A DNA stretch of 59,685 bases from Clostridia bacterium. GTDB lineage: Bacteria; Bacillota; Clostridia; Oscillospirales; UBA644. Numbering within the stretch: position 1 is the stretch's first letter; each line of letters starts with the position of its first letter. The translations under genes and the position numbers were made by a program. Under the pieces are notes generated by a model. The model had not been told where the DNA came from and ran no database searches. It saw only the letters and a list, made by a program, of their open reading frames with translations. Where the stretch lies: NCBI GenBank assembly GCA_017621705.1, contig JAGASR010000040.1:1-59685 (forward strand). Direction: 5' to 3'. Below are positions 9,101 through 14,870 of the stretch, piece after piece.

Positions 9101-10864
9101 CGGCAAGGTAGAAACTACCTTTGTTTCATAAGGTTCAAACGCCAGAGAGGTGTCTGTAGAAGAAACAAAACCGACAATGTAAGTTGTTCCCTGAGCAATG
9201 GGGACGACAGTAAAGCTGTTTTTATTAAAATCATTACCATCATCTCTTGCAACTTTGACATAGCTGCCATTGTTTGAAGAAAGAGAGAAGGAGCAGGTTG
9301 CAAGTTGTTCTGCGGTAAGTTCGGGGGAGAAAGTAAGATGCGCAGAATATGTATTACCGAGAATAAGAGCGTCTGCTGCATCAACAACTACACCTACCTT
9401 GATAACCTGTTTTGTAGGCTCGGTGGGAGTTGTCGTATCGGAAACGGTAACAGTACATTCGGCAAAAATACCGGAAACTATATCTGTAACAGTAACAACA
9501 GCGGAACCTGCCTTGAGAGCTTTGATTACACCGGAAGCCGTTACTGAAACAACAGATTCATTACTGCTTGTCCAAGCAAAGGATTTAGTTGCGGTTGAGG
9601 GATATGCCGCAAAGTCAACAGCATAGGTGTTACCGATATTCAGGTTGATATTATCATTCGAAAGAACAATATCGGTTACTTTCTGAATTTCATCGGTCGA
9701 GGGGCCGCTCTCTTTATTTCTGAGTATGACAATAGACGACGCGGAAACTTTACCGATCGTATATATTATTGCGGCTGTCTGTACTGTGTTTTCGGGCAAA
9801 GATGTTGCAACGATAGAAACGTTACCATTCTCGTCAACAGTAACTAAATCCGGGTCAGTGGAGATCCAGGAGCCGGTTTCTGTTGTGTTTGAGGGTGTAA
9901 CGGTTGCAGTTATCTTCCAAGACGGGTCGCCTATATATTTTTGATAGTAAGTACTGCTCAGATAAACACTCGCTGCTGGGACAGATGTGCTGGGCGTACT
10001 TGATACGGGTGGCTGATACTGGTTATTATTTGATTGATTGTTGTTAGATTGATTGTTGTTTGTATAATCTTGTAAAAGAAGATGCTGTACTCTCAAACTC
10101 AAATCAGCATTTTCGTTTTTAAGCGTATTTAACTGATTTTTAAGGTCAGCTATTACACTATCAATATCAGAATCATCGACGTTCAGAGAATCGATAATAT
10201 CAGCATAGCTTTCAATCTTCTGTTTGAGAGCATCAATATCTTTATCTCTGGAACTGATGTTTGAATTGATAGATGCTACGAGTTCGTTAAATTCGTTAGC
10301 CTCGGAATTATCGGTTTCGGGCTGACTGCTGAGTTTATTTTCAAGAACAGACATATCTGCCTTCATCGAATTTAAAGCAGAAAGAAGTTCATTATTTATT
10401 TTTTCAAGACCGTCTATTCTTTCAGGGTCGATGGTCGGAGTCTCATCTGTTTTCTGCTGAGATTCAAGTTTGTCTTCGAGAGCAGAAATCTCTTTTTCCA
10501 TAGCGCTTAACGTAGCAAGAAGATCAGCATTAAGCTTTTCAAGATTTTCTATTCTGCTGTCTGAAATATCGGAATCTGTATTTTCTTCTGACTCTGATTT
10601 ATCCAAGCGAGACTGAAGATCTGCAATCTGAGTTGTAAGACTATTGATCTTGTCTTCATATTGAGATATCAACTCAAGATCACTATCATTATCATCAATC
10701 CCCTCTATAGATTCTTTTTGATTGTTTACAGATTCGAGCTGTTTTTTCAAGCTTTCTAATTCAGCCCTGATATCTGCAGTGTCATTTGCAGGTTCATTAA
10801 AACCACATGCAACGATGGAAAGTATCATCGCAAAGGTTAAAAGAAATGCAACACATCTTTTCAT
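3992..10864 (-). CDS. Giant (2,290-residue) coiled-coil and Ig-repeat surface lipoprotein
   Basis: I start at the ATG at 10,864 (RBS AAAAGGAG). An in-frame ATG 14 codons earlier has no ribosome site. Residues 1-20 are a lipoprotein signal ending in the lipobox LSIVAC with Cys20, so the protein is probably diacylated and held on the outer membrane face. Residues about 24-265 are Glu/Lys/Leu heptads (coiled-coil stalk), about 267-286 an Asn/Gln-rich linker, then many bacterial Ig-like group 2 (BIG2) domains such as ITALQSGTVKITATTSSGKTA. The last about 710 residues are two 360-residue repeats. There is no LPXTG or SLH anchor. The likely role is adhesion or surface display; the binding target is unknown. 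The gene is read from the structured RNA upstream and has no promoter of its own. Confidence 0.9.
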   Translation of the reverse strand: MKRCVAFLLTFAMILSIVACGFNEPANDTADIRAELESLKKQLESVNNQKESIEGIDDNDSDLELISQYEDKINSLTTQIADLQSRLDKSESEENTDSDISDSRIENLEKLNADLLATLSAMEKEISALEDKLESQQKTDETPTIDPERIDGLEKINNELLSALNSMKADMSVLENKLSSQPETDNSEANEFNELVASINSNISSRDKDIDALKQKIESYADIIDSLNVDDSDIDSVIADLKNQLNTLKNENADLSLRVQHLLLQDYTNNNQSNNNQSNNNQYQPPVSSTPSTSVPAASVYLSSTYYQKYIGDPSWKITATVTPSNTTETGSWISTDPDLVTVDENGNVSIVATSLPENTVQTAAIIYTIGKVSASSIVILRNKESGPSTDEIQKVTDIVLSNDNINLNIGNTYAVDFAAYPSTATKSFAWTSSNESVVSVTASGVIKALKAGSAVVTVTDIVSGIFAECTVTVSDTTTPTEPTKQVIKVGVVVDAADALILGNTYSAHLTFSPELTAEQLATCSFSLSSNNGSYVKVARDDGNDFNKNSFTVVPIAQGTTYIVGFVSSTDTSLAFEPYETKVVSTLPMPSDKITNPITSISISPSKHIEMYTGTSMLVGASMTPFLNDDSLYWFSSDPSILSLYTSTFYIHSNAMNRGRQSLISSLGTSRKTGTAVLTCMAQGNSATNGVKDSIIVTVKAPGYVDKENSIIYTSSDGIFYPTTEDLGIDALMILDWTPNTVIGSDSSSIDDSCLLTLSSDGAIKVGKNVAVGTSMIGVINYVDKNGAKSKEFTIVVKEPEATDSVPVIEANVRSGSYGNYSGYFSTPYTNISSLITESTNPAIADANPSLGWFAREVGTADIMFKDQNGKVLFIIRFNVEPKPDVIPAQSITISPANVALKLGQTQKLTAILTPSDSNDRITWSSQYPSIVSVDQNGNITALQSGTVKITATTSSGKTAECIVASGITGGGSTTPEKQTIKVEVVFDETEELYVGKTYSAHLKFTPELTVEQLATCKFSLGHSGPYNRPVNIARPDGNDYTQNSFIIIPVEGGVTYLTPGVSSSDSSLTFVYTSKTIAINEPLETITNPVTSITAYEEQVTMYTGNQLHYKDLFSFTPTNNNDQFLLYSSDRSIVQCSVLSEYSYNSGRYISALKPGTAVITCRARGNNETNGVKTSVVVTVKEPGYVDKDNNVIYVTSDGVYTPKMEDLGIKYTSIPTWIPNSVLAGNGTDNSYLLSITSDGAISVGKNVPIGTSMSGVVNYYDKNYIYTNKEFKIIVKEPETNSGPAIPAESITLSYTNIHLSLGQQEKLKAILTPSDSNDRITWSSQYPQIVSVDQNGNITALQSGIVKITATTSTGKTATCTIYSGITGTPTQKIKVSVYIGATGDLKTGNAYTAYLTFSPALTQAQISTLMYAINSSDTSVANVTRPTNDFTKNSFTIVPGKDGSATLTGYVNSSDPSLAFEFEPKTVIVYSPDPYITNPITSVEVSPTTKTMYIGDSATLVASVLPVGHNDQISWSSSDDSIVKVVGSGLSAYITAVKAGTATISCKSKGNLSTNRITATCTVTVNSTGSVNFDSGIIAVSQGTTYTPTNSDIGIMGTPVIQPSWTASNILSSNITNGASLSDYILSIDVSGKITVGDNVPIGTSLSTSVRYADSSNTLVTKDFTIMVLSPKPNIDTSVPTVNISAAVGDASTLSQYSFNNATYISNQADVISVDANTGAWEALKAGTAIVSIKVDNVVVLEVKFSVDYKELKYNVSQSSTYNISSFLGSSVSGKTISGAPTSSNTSKAITTISNGSYYVTTLDTTGSVRITVSFTDGSKVYINLTIGSSGSTANPTLSATSTMVKGGNSVQLTLSNCPSYSAVTWSMTDNTGKASLSSTSSITDSKNIATVTLYTGEVESSKTIVVYANIGDETIASITITVIPNQSGSVDSNRGVIAVSQGSTYTPTNAEIGITGTPTVEPSWIESSVLASGAPSSTDSSYILSIDSTGKITVGDNVPIGTSLLSSVSYVDSSNTLVTRDFTVMVLSSKPSSSTSATTVSISAEVGDKGNLTESHSYANAVYSSNQTDVITIDANTGEWNALKPGIATVSIKVDNVIVLEVKFTVDYKKIEHMVSMSSTYNISTLLGSSFTDKTISGTPTSSNTSKAVVVVLDNNYIVTTLDTSGSVRITVSFTDGSKTYIDLTISTNSANPSLSATSTTVLGGNSVQLTLSNCPSYSTVTWSMTDNTSKASLSSTSTITDLNNKATVTLSTGTVESAKTIVVYANIGSTTVASITITVNP
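6801..8135 (-). repeat. Near-identical 123-bp BIG2 repeat pair
   Basis: The stretch 6801-6923 recurs at 8013-8135, offset 1,212 bases, with only a few changes. It encodes the core of a BIG2 domain (TPSDSNDRITWSSQYP...VSVDQNGNITALQSG). Such high DNA identity implies recent duplication or gene conversion and makes this locus prone to repeat-number change. Confidence 0.85.
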
Positions 10865-10890
10865 TGTTTTTTCTCCTTTTAGTGTGAAAT

Positions 10891-10921
10891 AAAAAAAGTG
10901 CGTCAACCGAAGTCAACGCAC
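10891..10921 (-). terminator. UUCG-capped terminator of RNA copy A
   Basis: On the minus strand GTGCGTTGAC-TTCG-GTTGACGCAC forms a 10-bp stem (wobble pairs included) with a C(UUCG)G loop, followed by seven U. Only about 27 bases separate it from the giant gene's start codon, so it can act as an on/off point for that gene. Confidence 0.88.
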
Positions 10922-11109
10922 CGAAAACGCAAACTCCAATTGTCGCCAAACAAACTCAAGAAAATATAAGTATATGCTTATATACCCTATCACTTGACGG
11001 AATTTGCATTTTTATCAAATTCATAAAATGATAGGGATAACAAAAAAAGAGCATAGCTTTCCCTTTCGAGGAAAAATATACTTACATTTTCTTATAGAGT
11101 TTGTTTGGC
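10891..11109 (-). ncRNA. Structured RNA copy A: leader of the giant lipoprotein gene
   Basis: The RNA runs from about 11,109 down to a U tract at 10,891. Its ends pair (GCCAAACAAACTC, 11,097-11,109, with GAGTTTGTTTGGC, 10,945-10,957). A second 17-bp stem follows (11,077-11,093 with 10,958-10,974), then an inner stem CCCTATCA/TGATAGGG and an apical hairpin GAATTTG/CAAATTC. After the closing stem lies a 28-base block, nearly identical in copy B, then a UUCG-capped terminator. The lipoprotein RBS follows within 20 bases, so the gene must be read through the terminator. I cannot match it to a known riboswitch. Alternatives are a stand-alone small RNA or a 6S-like RNA. Confidence 0.8.
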
Positions 11110-11115
11110 ATATTT

Positions 11116-11144
11116 ATTATATCATTTTATTTATGACATTTCAA
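11116..11144 (-). promoter_or_regulatory. Promoter of RNA copy A
   Basis: Minus strand: -35 TTGAAA (11,139-11,144), 17-base spacer, -10 TATAAT (11,116-11,121). Exactly six bases lie between the -10 and the first G of the GCCAAAC stem, the same spacing as in copy B. Confidence 0.85.
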
Positions 11145-11226
11145 GGGATAAAAAGAAAAAAATAGGATTTATGAAAGATAAATGAGGAAATTAATTAATC
11201 CTAATTATATAATTGATTCATTGTTC

Positions 11227-11255
11227 TTGATTTCTTTCACAATAAATGTTATAAT
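11227..11255 (+). promoter_or_regulatory. Promoter of the WYL regulator
   Basis: TTGATT (11,227-11,232), a 17-base spacer and TATAAT (11,250-11,255), followed by a GAGGTGATG ribosome site. It diverges from the RNA-A promoter about 80 bases away. Confidence 0.7.
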
Positions 11256-11275
11256 AATTCCGAGGTGATGATATT

Positions 11276-12397
11276 ATGGCAGGTAGAAAAGGACAAAGCG
11301 GACGTCAGGATTCTCAAAAGATGAAGCCGTATCTTGTTTATGATTATCTGATGCGTGAAACAGACGCAAACCATGTCGCAACCGCAAATGAGATAGCGGA
11401 ATATTTGAAAGAGTGCGGAATTCCGGCTGAACGCAGGTCTATTTATAAAGATATTGAAGAGATAAATAAAGCTCTTCTTCTCACCTCAGGAAGTCACTAT
11501 GACCTTCCAAAAGCCGAGAATATCGAGGAAGCGGAAGAACTATTGCAAGATGAAAATGAAAAAACTATCATATATGACGAACACCGTAAAGGATTTTATG
11601 TCCGTAAAAGGCATTATAAGGAAGATGATGTTCGTATTCTGGCAGAATGTGTTCATGCTGCAAGGTTTATCGATGATAAGCGTGCAAAAAGGCTGATAAA
11701 TGTTGTTAGCGAACTTGTCAGCGAACATCAGGCAGAGGATATTAAGAAAGATACTTTGCTGTTGGGTAGGGTGAAAACTGAAAATATTGCTATTTATGAA
11801 ATGACAAGTAAGATTTCTTCTGCCATGAGCCATAAACGCAACAAACAGATTCATATACCTGAAAAAATACGATTCAAATATGTATCTTATGTTCTTAGTG
11901 ATGGTATTAAACAAACAGAACGCCGCAAAGGTGAGTGGTATACGGTCGGTCCGTATAAACTTCTTATCAGTGACGGTAACTACTATCTTTTGGCTTATGA
12001 TGATAAAATGAAAAAGATAGTGACTTATCGAATTGACAGGATGAAAAATCTTGAATTGACAGGAGAACCACGATGTGGTGAAGAGGAATTTAAAACGCTT
12101 AATATGGAATCTTATCTGCAAGAGCATTTCGGTATGTTTGATGGGGAACGTGAACATGTTAAAATCAGAGCTTTGAACACGCTTTTGGATACCTTCATAG
12201 ACCGGTTCGGCACGCGTGATGCAAAATATATGAAAGATGACAATAACCACTTTATAGCTACTCTTCATGTTTCTGTAAGCGGTCAGTTCTTTGGATGGCT
12301 TTGCGGCCTCGGAAATAGAGTTAAAATTGTTTCCCCAAATCATGTTTCGGAAGAGTTTAAAAAGTATCTTGATAAAATTTACGGTTTGTATGAGTAA
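11276..12397 (+). CDS. WYL-domain transcriptional regulator
   Basis: A 373-residue regulator. Residues about 10-85 form a winged helix-turn-helix (YLVYDYLMRETDANHVATAN...RRSIYKDIEEI). The centre carries the WYL fold, with RRKGEWYTVGPYKLLISDGN and YYLLAYDD near 218-246, and the C-terminal WCX-like part ends in VSGQFFGWLCGLGNRVKIVS. WYL proteins sense ligands, often nucleic acid or nucleotides, and commonly control mobile-element, defence or DNA-damage genes. It is divergent from RNA copy A and the giant lipoprotein, so it may regulate that promoter. That link is inference from position only. Confidence 0.92.
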   Translation: MAGRKGQSGRQDSQKMKPYLVYDYLMRETDANHVATANEIAEYLKECGIPAERRSIYKDIEEINKALLLTSGSHYDLPKAENIEEAEELLQDENEKTIIYDEHRKGFYVRKRHYKEDDVRILAECVHAARFIDDKRAKRLINVVSELVSEHQAEDIKKDTLLLGRVKTENIAIYEMTSKISSAMSHKRNKQIHIPEKIRFKYVSYVLSDGIKQTERRKGEWYTVGPYKLLISDGNYYLLAYDDKMKKIVTYRIDRMKNLELTGEPRCGEEEFKTLNMESYLQEHFGMFDGEREHVKIRALNTLLDTFIDRFGTRDAKYMKDDNNHFIATLHVSVSGQFFGWLCGLGNRVKIVSPNHVSEEFKKYLDKIYGLYE

Positions 12398-12475
12398 TCC
12401 GAAGGGCATTTGAAAGAAGATAATAAAAAGATGTTAATTGTTGTATTTAACTTCTTGAAAAGTTTTTAAAAGTAC

Positions 12476-12505
12476 TTGACTTTTAGAATAAAGATGTTGT
12501 ATAAT
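12476..12505 (+). promoter_or_regulatory. Orphan promoter before the GGGtGRT remnant
   Basis: TTGACT (12,476-12,481) and TATAAT (12,500-12,505) with an 18-base spacer. A short palindrome, ACACAT...ATGTGT (12,516-12,534), and a CCGCC-GTA-GGCGG hairpin (about 12,584-12,596) follow. It probably drove an intact gene, of which only the tail remains. Confidence 0.65.
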
Positions 12506-12603
12506 GTGTGCAATGACACATTCAAATGATGTGTTTTACTCATGCAAAACCATTGAAAATACTATGGTTTTCTCTCTAAAAAGCCGCCGTAGGCGGATTT
12601 TAC

Positions 12604-12699
12604 GTTGAAATGATGGGCCTCATCGGCGCAGGTAACAACCCCATGGTTGGTATGACCGTTGCATGCGCAGTTGCAGTTCAGGAAGCTCTTAACAAATAA
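12604..12699 (+). pseudogene. C-terminal remnant of a GGGtGRT-family protein
   Basis: The frame from 12,604 reads VEMMGLIGAGNNPMVGMTV and ends ...VQEALNK, TAA at 12,697-12,699. This is the characteristic end of the GGGtGRT family, an abundant clostridial protein of roughly 330 residues and unclear function. Everything upstream of the Val-Glu is missing although a good promoter lies 100 bases away, so an internal deletion is likely. A 9-bp inverted repeat, TTACGTTGA (12,600-12,608) / TCAACGTAA (12,711-12,719), flanks the remnant. Its bases look more GC-rich than the surroundings. Confidence 0.75.
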
Positions 12700-12751
12700 G
12701 GACTTTTGCCTCAACGTAAGCCTTGTTAAGTAAAATTTAACAGATATAAGT

Positions 12752-12788
12752 CAGACACATCACTTCGTTTTTTGTTGTGATGTGTCTG
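12752..12788 (+). terminator. Terminator after the GGGtGRT remnant
   Basis: CAGACACATCAC (12,752-12,763) pairs perfectly with GTGATGTGTCTG (12,777-12,788), followed by TTTTGG. It probably was the terminator of the full-length gene. Confidence 0.8.
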
Positions 12789-12793
12789 TTTTG

Positions 12794-12820
12794 GCACGAG
12801 TGTACGGTTTAAGTAGGAAA
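12794..12820 (+). pseudogene. Possible serine-recombinase HTH fragment
   Basis: The frame reads ARVYGLSRK, close to ARVCGLSRN in the C-terminal helix-turn-helix of the recombinase at 3263-3847. The DNA is 17/20 identical over the core (GGTTTAAGTAGGAA is shared exactly). Similarity stops on both sides. It is short, so chance cannot be excluded, but its position next to a deletion scar is suggestive. Confidence 0.35.
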
Positions 12821-12853
12821 GTAAGTATGTTGGACTTTGAGATGAGTAAGAAG

Positions 12854-12877
12854 ATAGGGAGCCGCGAGGCTCCCTAT
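12854..12877. repeat. Perfect 10-bp hairpin with GCGA loop
   Basis: ATAGGGAGCC (12,854-12,863) pairs with GGCTCCCTAT (12,868-12,877) across a GCGA (GNRA) tetraloop. No U tract follows, so it is more likely an RNA-processing or structural element than a strong terminator. Confidence 0.55.
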
Positions 12878-12970
12878 TGGTCTATTCCTATCCGTTTTTA
12901 TTCATTTTTTTTACCTTACACAAAAAAATCACTTTAGGGAAACTGAAAAATCAATGAAAAACTTTGTAAA

Positions 12971-13003
12971 AGATTAAATGAATAATATAGATTCATTTAA
13001 TCT
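12971..13003 (-). terminator. Terminator of the small lipoprotein gene
   Basis: AGATTAAATGAAT (12,971-12,983) and ATTCATTTAATCT (12,991-13,003) form a perfect 13-bp AT-rich stem, followed on the minus strand by TTTACAAAG. It lies about 45 bases past the stop of 13,049-13,458. Confidence 0.65.
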
Positions 13004-13048
13004 CTTGTTCTTCAAGATGTTCTAAAGTATTCTTTTATCTTGTTTGTA

Positions 13049-13458
13049 TCAATCGATTTTATCAACTGAAAAAATTACAAATCCAGTTTCTAGAACTGAT
13101 GCAGTAACTTCAAATTTATAATATTCAAGATCCATACGATAGTCATCAATAAATCCTCCCATATTTCCTTTAAGTGAAACATTCCAACTTCCATCTGTGT
13201 CTTTATTTGCAGAACAAATGCCATATTCCGGAGGTGCATAAGTTTTAAATCCTAATGTTCTAGCTATTTGTTCATTTAAGCCATAACGATTTTTTACTAA
13301 CGAGATTGCCTGTGATTCAGAATAAACTTTTATACTATTTCCTTCGTTCGTGCTTTTCTCTTTATTGATATATTCATTCTGACAACAGACCAAACATGAT
13401 GCTAGTATAAATATAAAAATAAGTATAAATATAATTTGAGCAATATGTTTTTTTTCAT
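13049..13458 (-). pseudogene. Small lipoprotein gene, start out of frame at an A8 tract
   Basis: An ATG at 13,458 is followed by eight A (13,448-13,455 on the plus strand is T8). Read literally, this frame stops after 18 codons. With nine A (or six) it joins the long downstream frame and gives an ideal lipoprotein signal: MKKK, a hydrophobic run FILIFIFILASC with lipobox LASC, then about 110 exported residues ending VIFSVDKID. No good in-frame start exists without the shift; the first candidate is a TTG inside the signal. It is therefore a frameshifted gene, a slippage-controlled gene or a sequencing error. Function unknown. Confidence 0.6.
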
Positions 13459-13471
13459 AGTAATTAGTCTT

Positions 13472-13753
13472 TTATTTTTCTAAATCAACTAAATGCTTGA
13501 ATTTATCAAACATTTCAATGGCTTTTTCTTTAGGGATTTTGATTGCGGGTAGATCTGTATAGTCTTCACATAATAAAATAAAATCTTTGATATCTTTAAA
13601 ACTCCCTAATTTTATTAATAGAATGTTAAGCATAGCATTTACAAACTCACCGCATTCAATTTCATCAGCTGTATTGAATGAACTACCTATATACTTCTTT
13701 CCATATTTTTCTAATGGCAAAGCAATATATCCATGAAAATTCCAATTCTGCAT
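13472..13753 (-). CDS. Small hypothetical cytoplasmic protein
   Basis: A 93-residue protein starting at the ATG at 13,753, which has GAGGGG 6 nt upstream; a TTG six codons earlier lacks a site. Its own promoter is upstream: TTTACA (13,843-13,848), 17 bases, TATAAT (13,820-13,825), minus strand. Acidic and helical in its second half (FVNAMLNILLIKLGSFKDIKDF), with no signal peptide. It lies 13 bases before the frameshifted lipoprotein's ATG and in the same frame. This could be an immunity- or chaperone-like partner, but nothing proves it. Confidence 0.65.
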   Translation of the reverse strand: MQNWNFHGYIALPLEKYGKKYIGSSFNTADEIECGEFVNAMLNILLIKLGSFKDIKDFILLCEDYTDLPAIKIPKEKAIEMFDKFKHLVDLEK

Positions 13754-13864
13754 AAATACCCCTCTTTTCAACTATCAAATAATATCAGTTATATATCGTG
13801 GTATATTCTTTAGTAAAGTATTATATTGTTTTTTACTGATTTTGTAAATTTATTAATATCCTTG

Positions 13865-14365
13865 TCACTTTGATTTAACCGAATAAGTAATGGTATAATT
13901 GTCTTGATCAACTTTTGCGGAAACAGTCCATCCGTCATACTTAGCAGTTTCGCCATCGCAAATAATTGGTAGTAATATCATGAGATATTCAAAAGCTTCA
14001 GCATTTCTAATGTTTTCATCATTGCTAAGTTTAGTATGAACAAATAGCGCATCAATTTTAACTAATGGCATAATTGCAGAAAAATCCTTTATATCGTCAA
14101 TATATACTTTAGCAATATTCCCTGAAAGCATTCTTTCAATCATACTGATGGTTTTGTTTTTATCTGAGAACTTGTCTGCTCTGGAGGTTTCAACGACATA
14201 AGTAAATTCAGTAACTTTGTTGCCTGATGTTTTGCACGTTAGTGTTCCTTCACATTCTGATAATGCTTCTCTTATCTCTTGCTCTGTGAGTTCTATTTTA
14301 TTGTTGCATGAACTAAAGGATAGGCACATTAAAAGTGCCAAGATTAATGAGAAAGTTTTTTTCAT
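13865..14365 (-). CDS. Small lipoprotein of unknown function
   Basis: The start is the ATG at 14,365 (GAGG upstream), giving 166 residues. Residues 1-20 (MKKTFSLILALLMCLSFSSC) are a signal peptide with a slightly atypical lipobox FSSC, so membrane-anchored export is likely. The mature part begins NNKIELTEQEIREALSECEG and carries alternating beta segments (TLTCKTSGNKVTEFTYVVET, WTVSAKVDQDNYTITYSVKS). It begins 11 bases after the small HTH gene and is probably expressed with it from the RNA-B promoter. Confidence 0.75.
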   Translation of the reverse strand: MKKTFSLILALLMCLSFSSCNNKIELTEQEIREALSECEGTLTCKTSGNKVTEFTYVVETSRADKFSDKNKTISMIERMLSGNIAKVYIDDIKDFSAIMPLVKIDALFVHTKLSNDENIRNAEAFEYLMILLPIICDGETAKYDGWTVSAKVDQDNYTITYSVKSK

Positions 14366-14376
14366 AATTACAACCT

Positions 14377-14550
14377 CTATTTCTTTTTGATTTGTTTGGG
14401 GCATTCTGCATCTTTGGGAATATGCCATGGACTCCCTTTCCCATCTTGTTCTGCACCGGGAATTTTATTTTCCCGACACCACTTGCTTATTGTGGATTGC
14501 GGATAGCCCCATTTCTCAGAGGCTTCTTTTGTTCCCATTGTTTCAGCCAT
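14377..14550 (-). CDS. Small helix-turn-helix protein (MerR/excisionase-like, HTH_17 type)
   Basis: A 57-residue protein starting at 14,550 (RBS AAAGGAG). It is a single winged-helix module: TMGTKEASEKWGYPQSTISKWCRENKIPG with recognition helix SQSTISKW-like, then the wing GSPWHIPKDAECPK. Such proteins resemble excisionases and AlpA-type regulators and often occur in several copies per clostridial genome. An upstream in-frame ATG would run back through the terminator of RNA copy B and is rejected. It has no promoter other than that of RNA copy B, so it is probably controlled by RNA read-through. Confidence 0.8.
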   Translation of the reverse strand: MAETMGTKEASEKWGYPQSTISKWCRENKIPGAEQDGKGSPWHIPKDAECPKQIKKK

Positions 14551-14573
14551 CGGTTCTTTTCTCCTTTCAAAAT

Positions 14574-14602
14574 AAAAAATGCGCCCACCGAAGTGAGCGC
14601 AT
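14574..14602 (-). terminator. UUCG-capped terminator of RNA copy B
   Basis: TGCGCTCAC-TTCG-GTGGGCGCA on the minus strand, 9 bp with one wobble, followed by six U. The next start codon is about 24 bases downstream, with no room for another promoter. Confidence 0.9.
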
Positions 14603-14776
14603 AAAAACGCAAACTCCGATAGTCGCCAAACTAATCTTTTGCAAGATGAGTATAACCTCATAGCCAAAGTTGGAATTTGCATTTTATCAAATTCGATCTT
14701 TAGCTATGACGAAAAAAGATATACTTTTCCCATAAAAGAAAATTATACCTATCTTGCAATATTCGATTAGTTTGGC
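14574..14776 (-). ncRNA. Structured RNA copy B: leader of the small HTH-lipoprotein genes
   Basis: Same architecture as the RNA at 10,891-11,109, with different bases in most stems. Closing stem: GCCAAACTAATC (14,765-14,776) with GATTAGTTTGGC (14,625-14,636). Second stem: TTGCAAGAT/ATCTTGCAA (14,751-14,759 with 14,639-14,647). Inner stem: CATAGC/GCTATG extended by CTAAAG/CTTTGG. Apical hairpin GAATTTG/CAAATTC (14,688-14,694 with 14,673-14,679) is sequence-identical to copy A. The 28-base 3' block (14,604-14,631) differs from copy A at two positions. It ends in a UUCG-capped terminator and U tract directly before the RBS of the HTH gene. Confidence 0.8.
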
Positions 14777-14782
14777 GAAAAT

Positions 14783-14811
14783 ATTTTATCACATTTAAGT
14801 CACTTTGTCAA
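14783..14811 (-). promoter_or_regulatory. Promoter of RNA copy B
   Basis: Minus strand: -35 TTGACA (14,806-14,811), 17-base spacer, -10 TAAAAT (14,783-14,788). Six bases separate the -10 from the GCCAAAC start of the RNA, as in copy A. Confidence 0.85.
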
Positions 14812-14870
14812 TACGAAAGTAATATAAATCAATTATTCCTTGGGAAAAGATTAATAAAATTCTTAAGGGA

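Noticed and set aside
10000..10070. Repeated TTGTTxGATTGATTG units suggestive of a CRISPR-like or VNTR array
   Set aside because: They simply encode the Asn/Gln linker of the lipoprotein. There are no spacers, and no cas gene or true CRISPR repeat occurs in the window.
10891..11109. c-di-GMP (GEMM), T-box or HEARO/OMEGA-type RNA identity for the leader RNAs
   Set aside because: None of the sequence signatures I know for these classes is visible, and no tRNA-synthetase, cyclase or IscB/TnpB gene accompanies the RNA. The closing-stem plan is different.
14551..14682. N-terminal extension of the small HTH gene (MQIPTLAMRL...)
   Set aside because: It would start in the apical loop of RNA copy B without a ribosome site and translate through the terminator. 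The ATG at 14,550 with AAAGGAG is far better.
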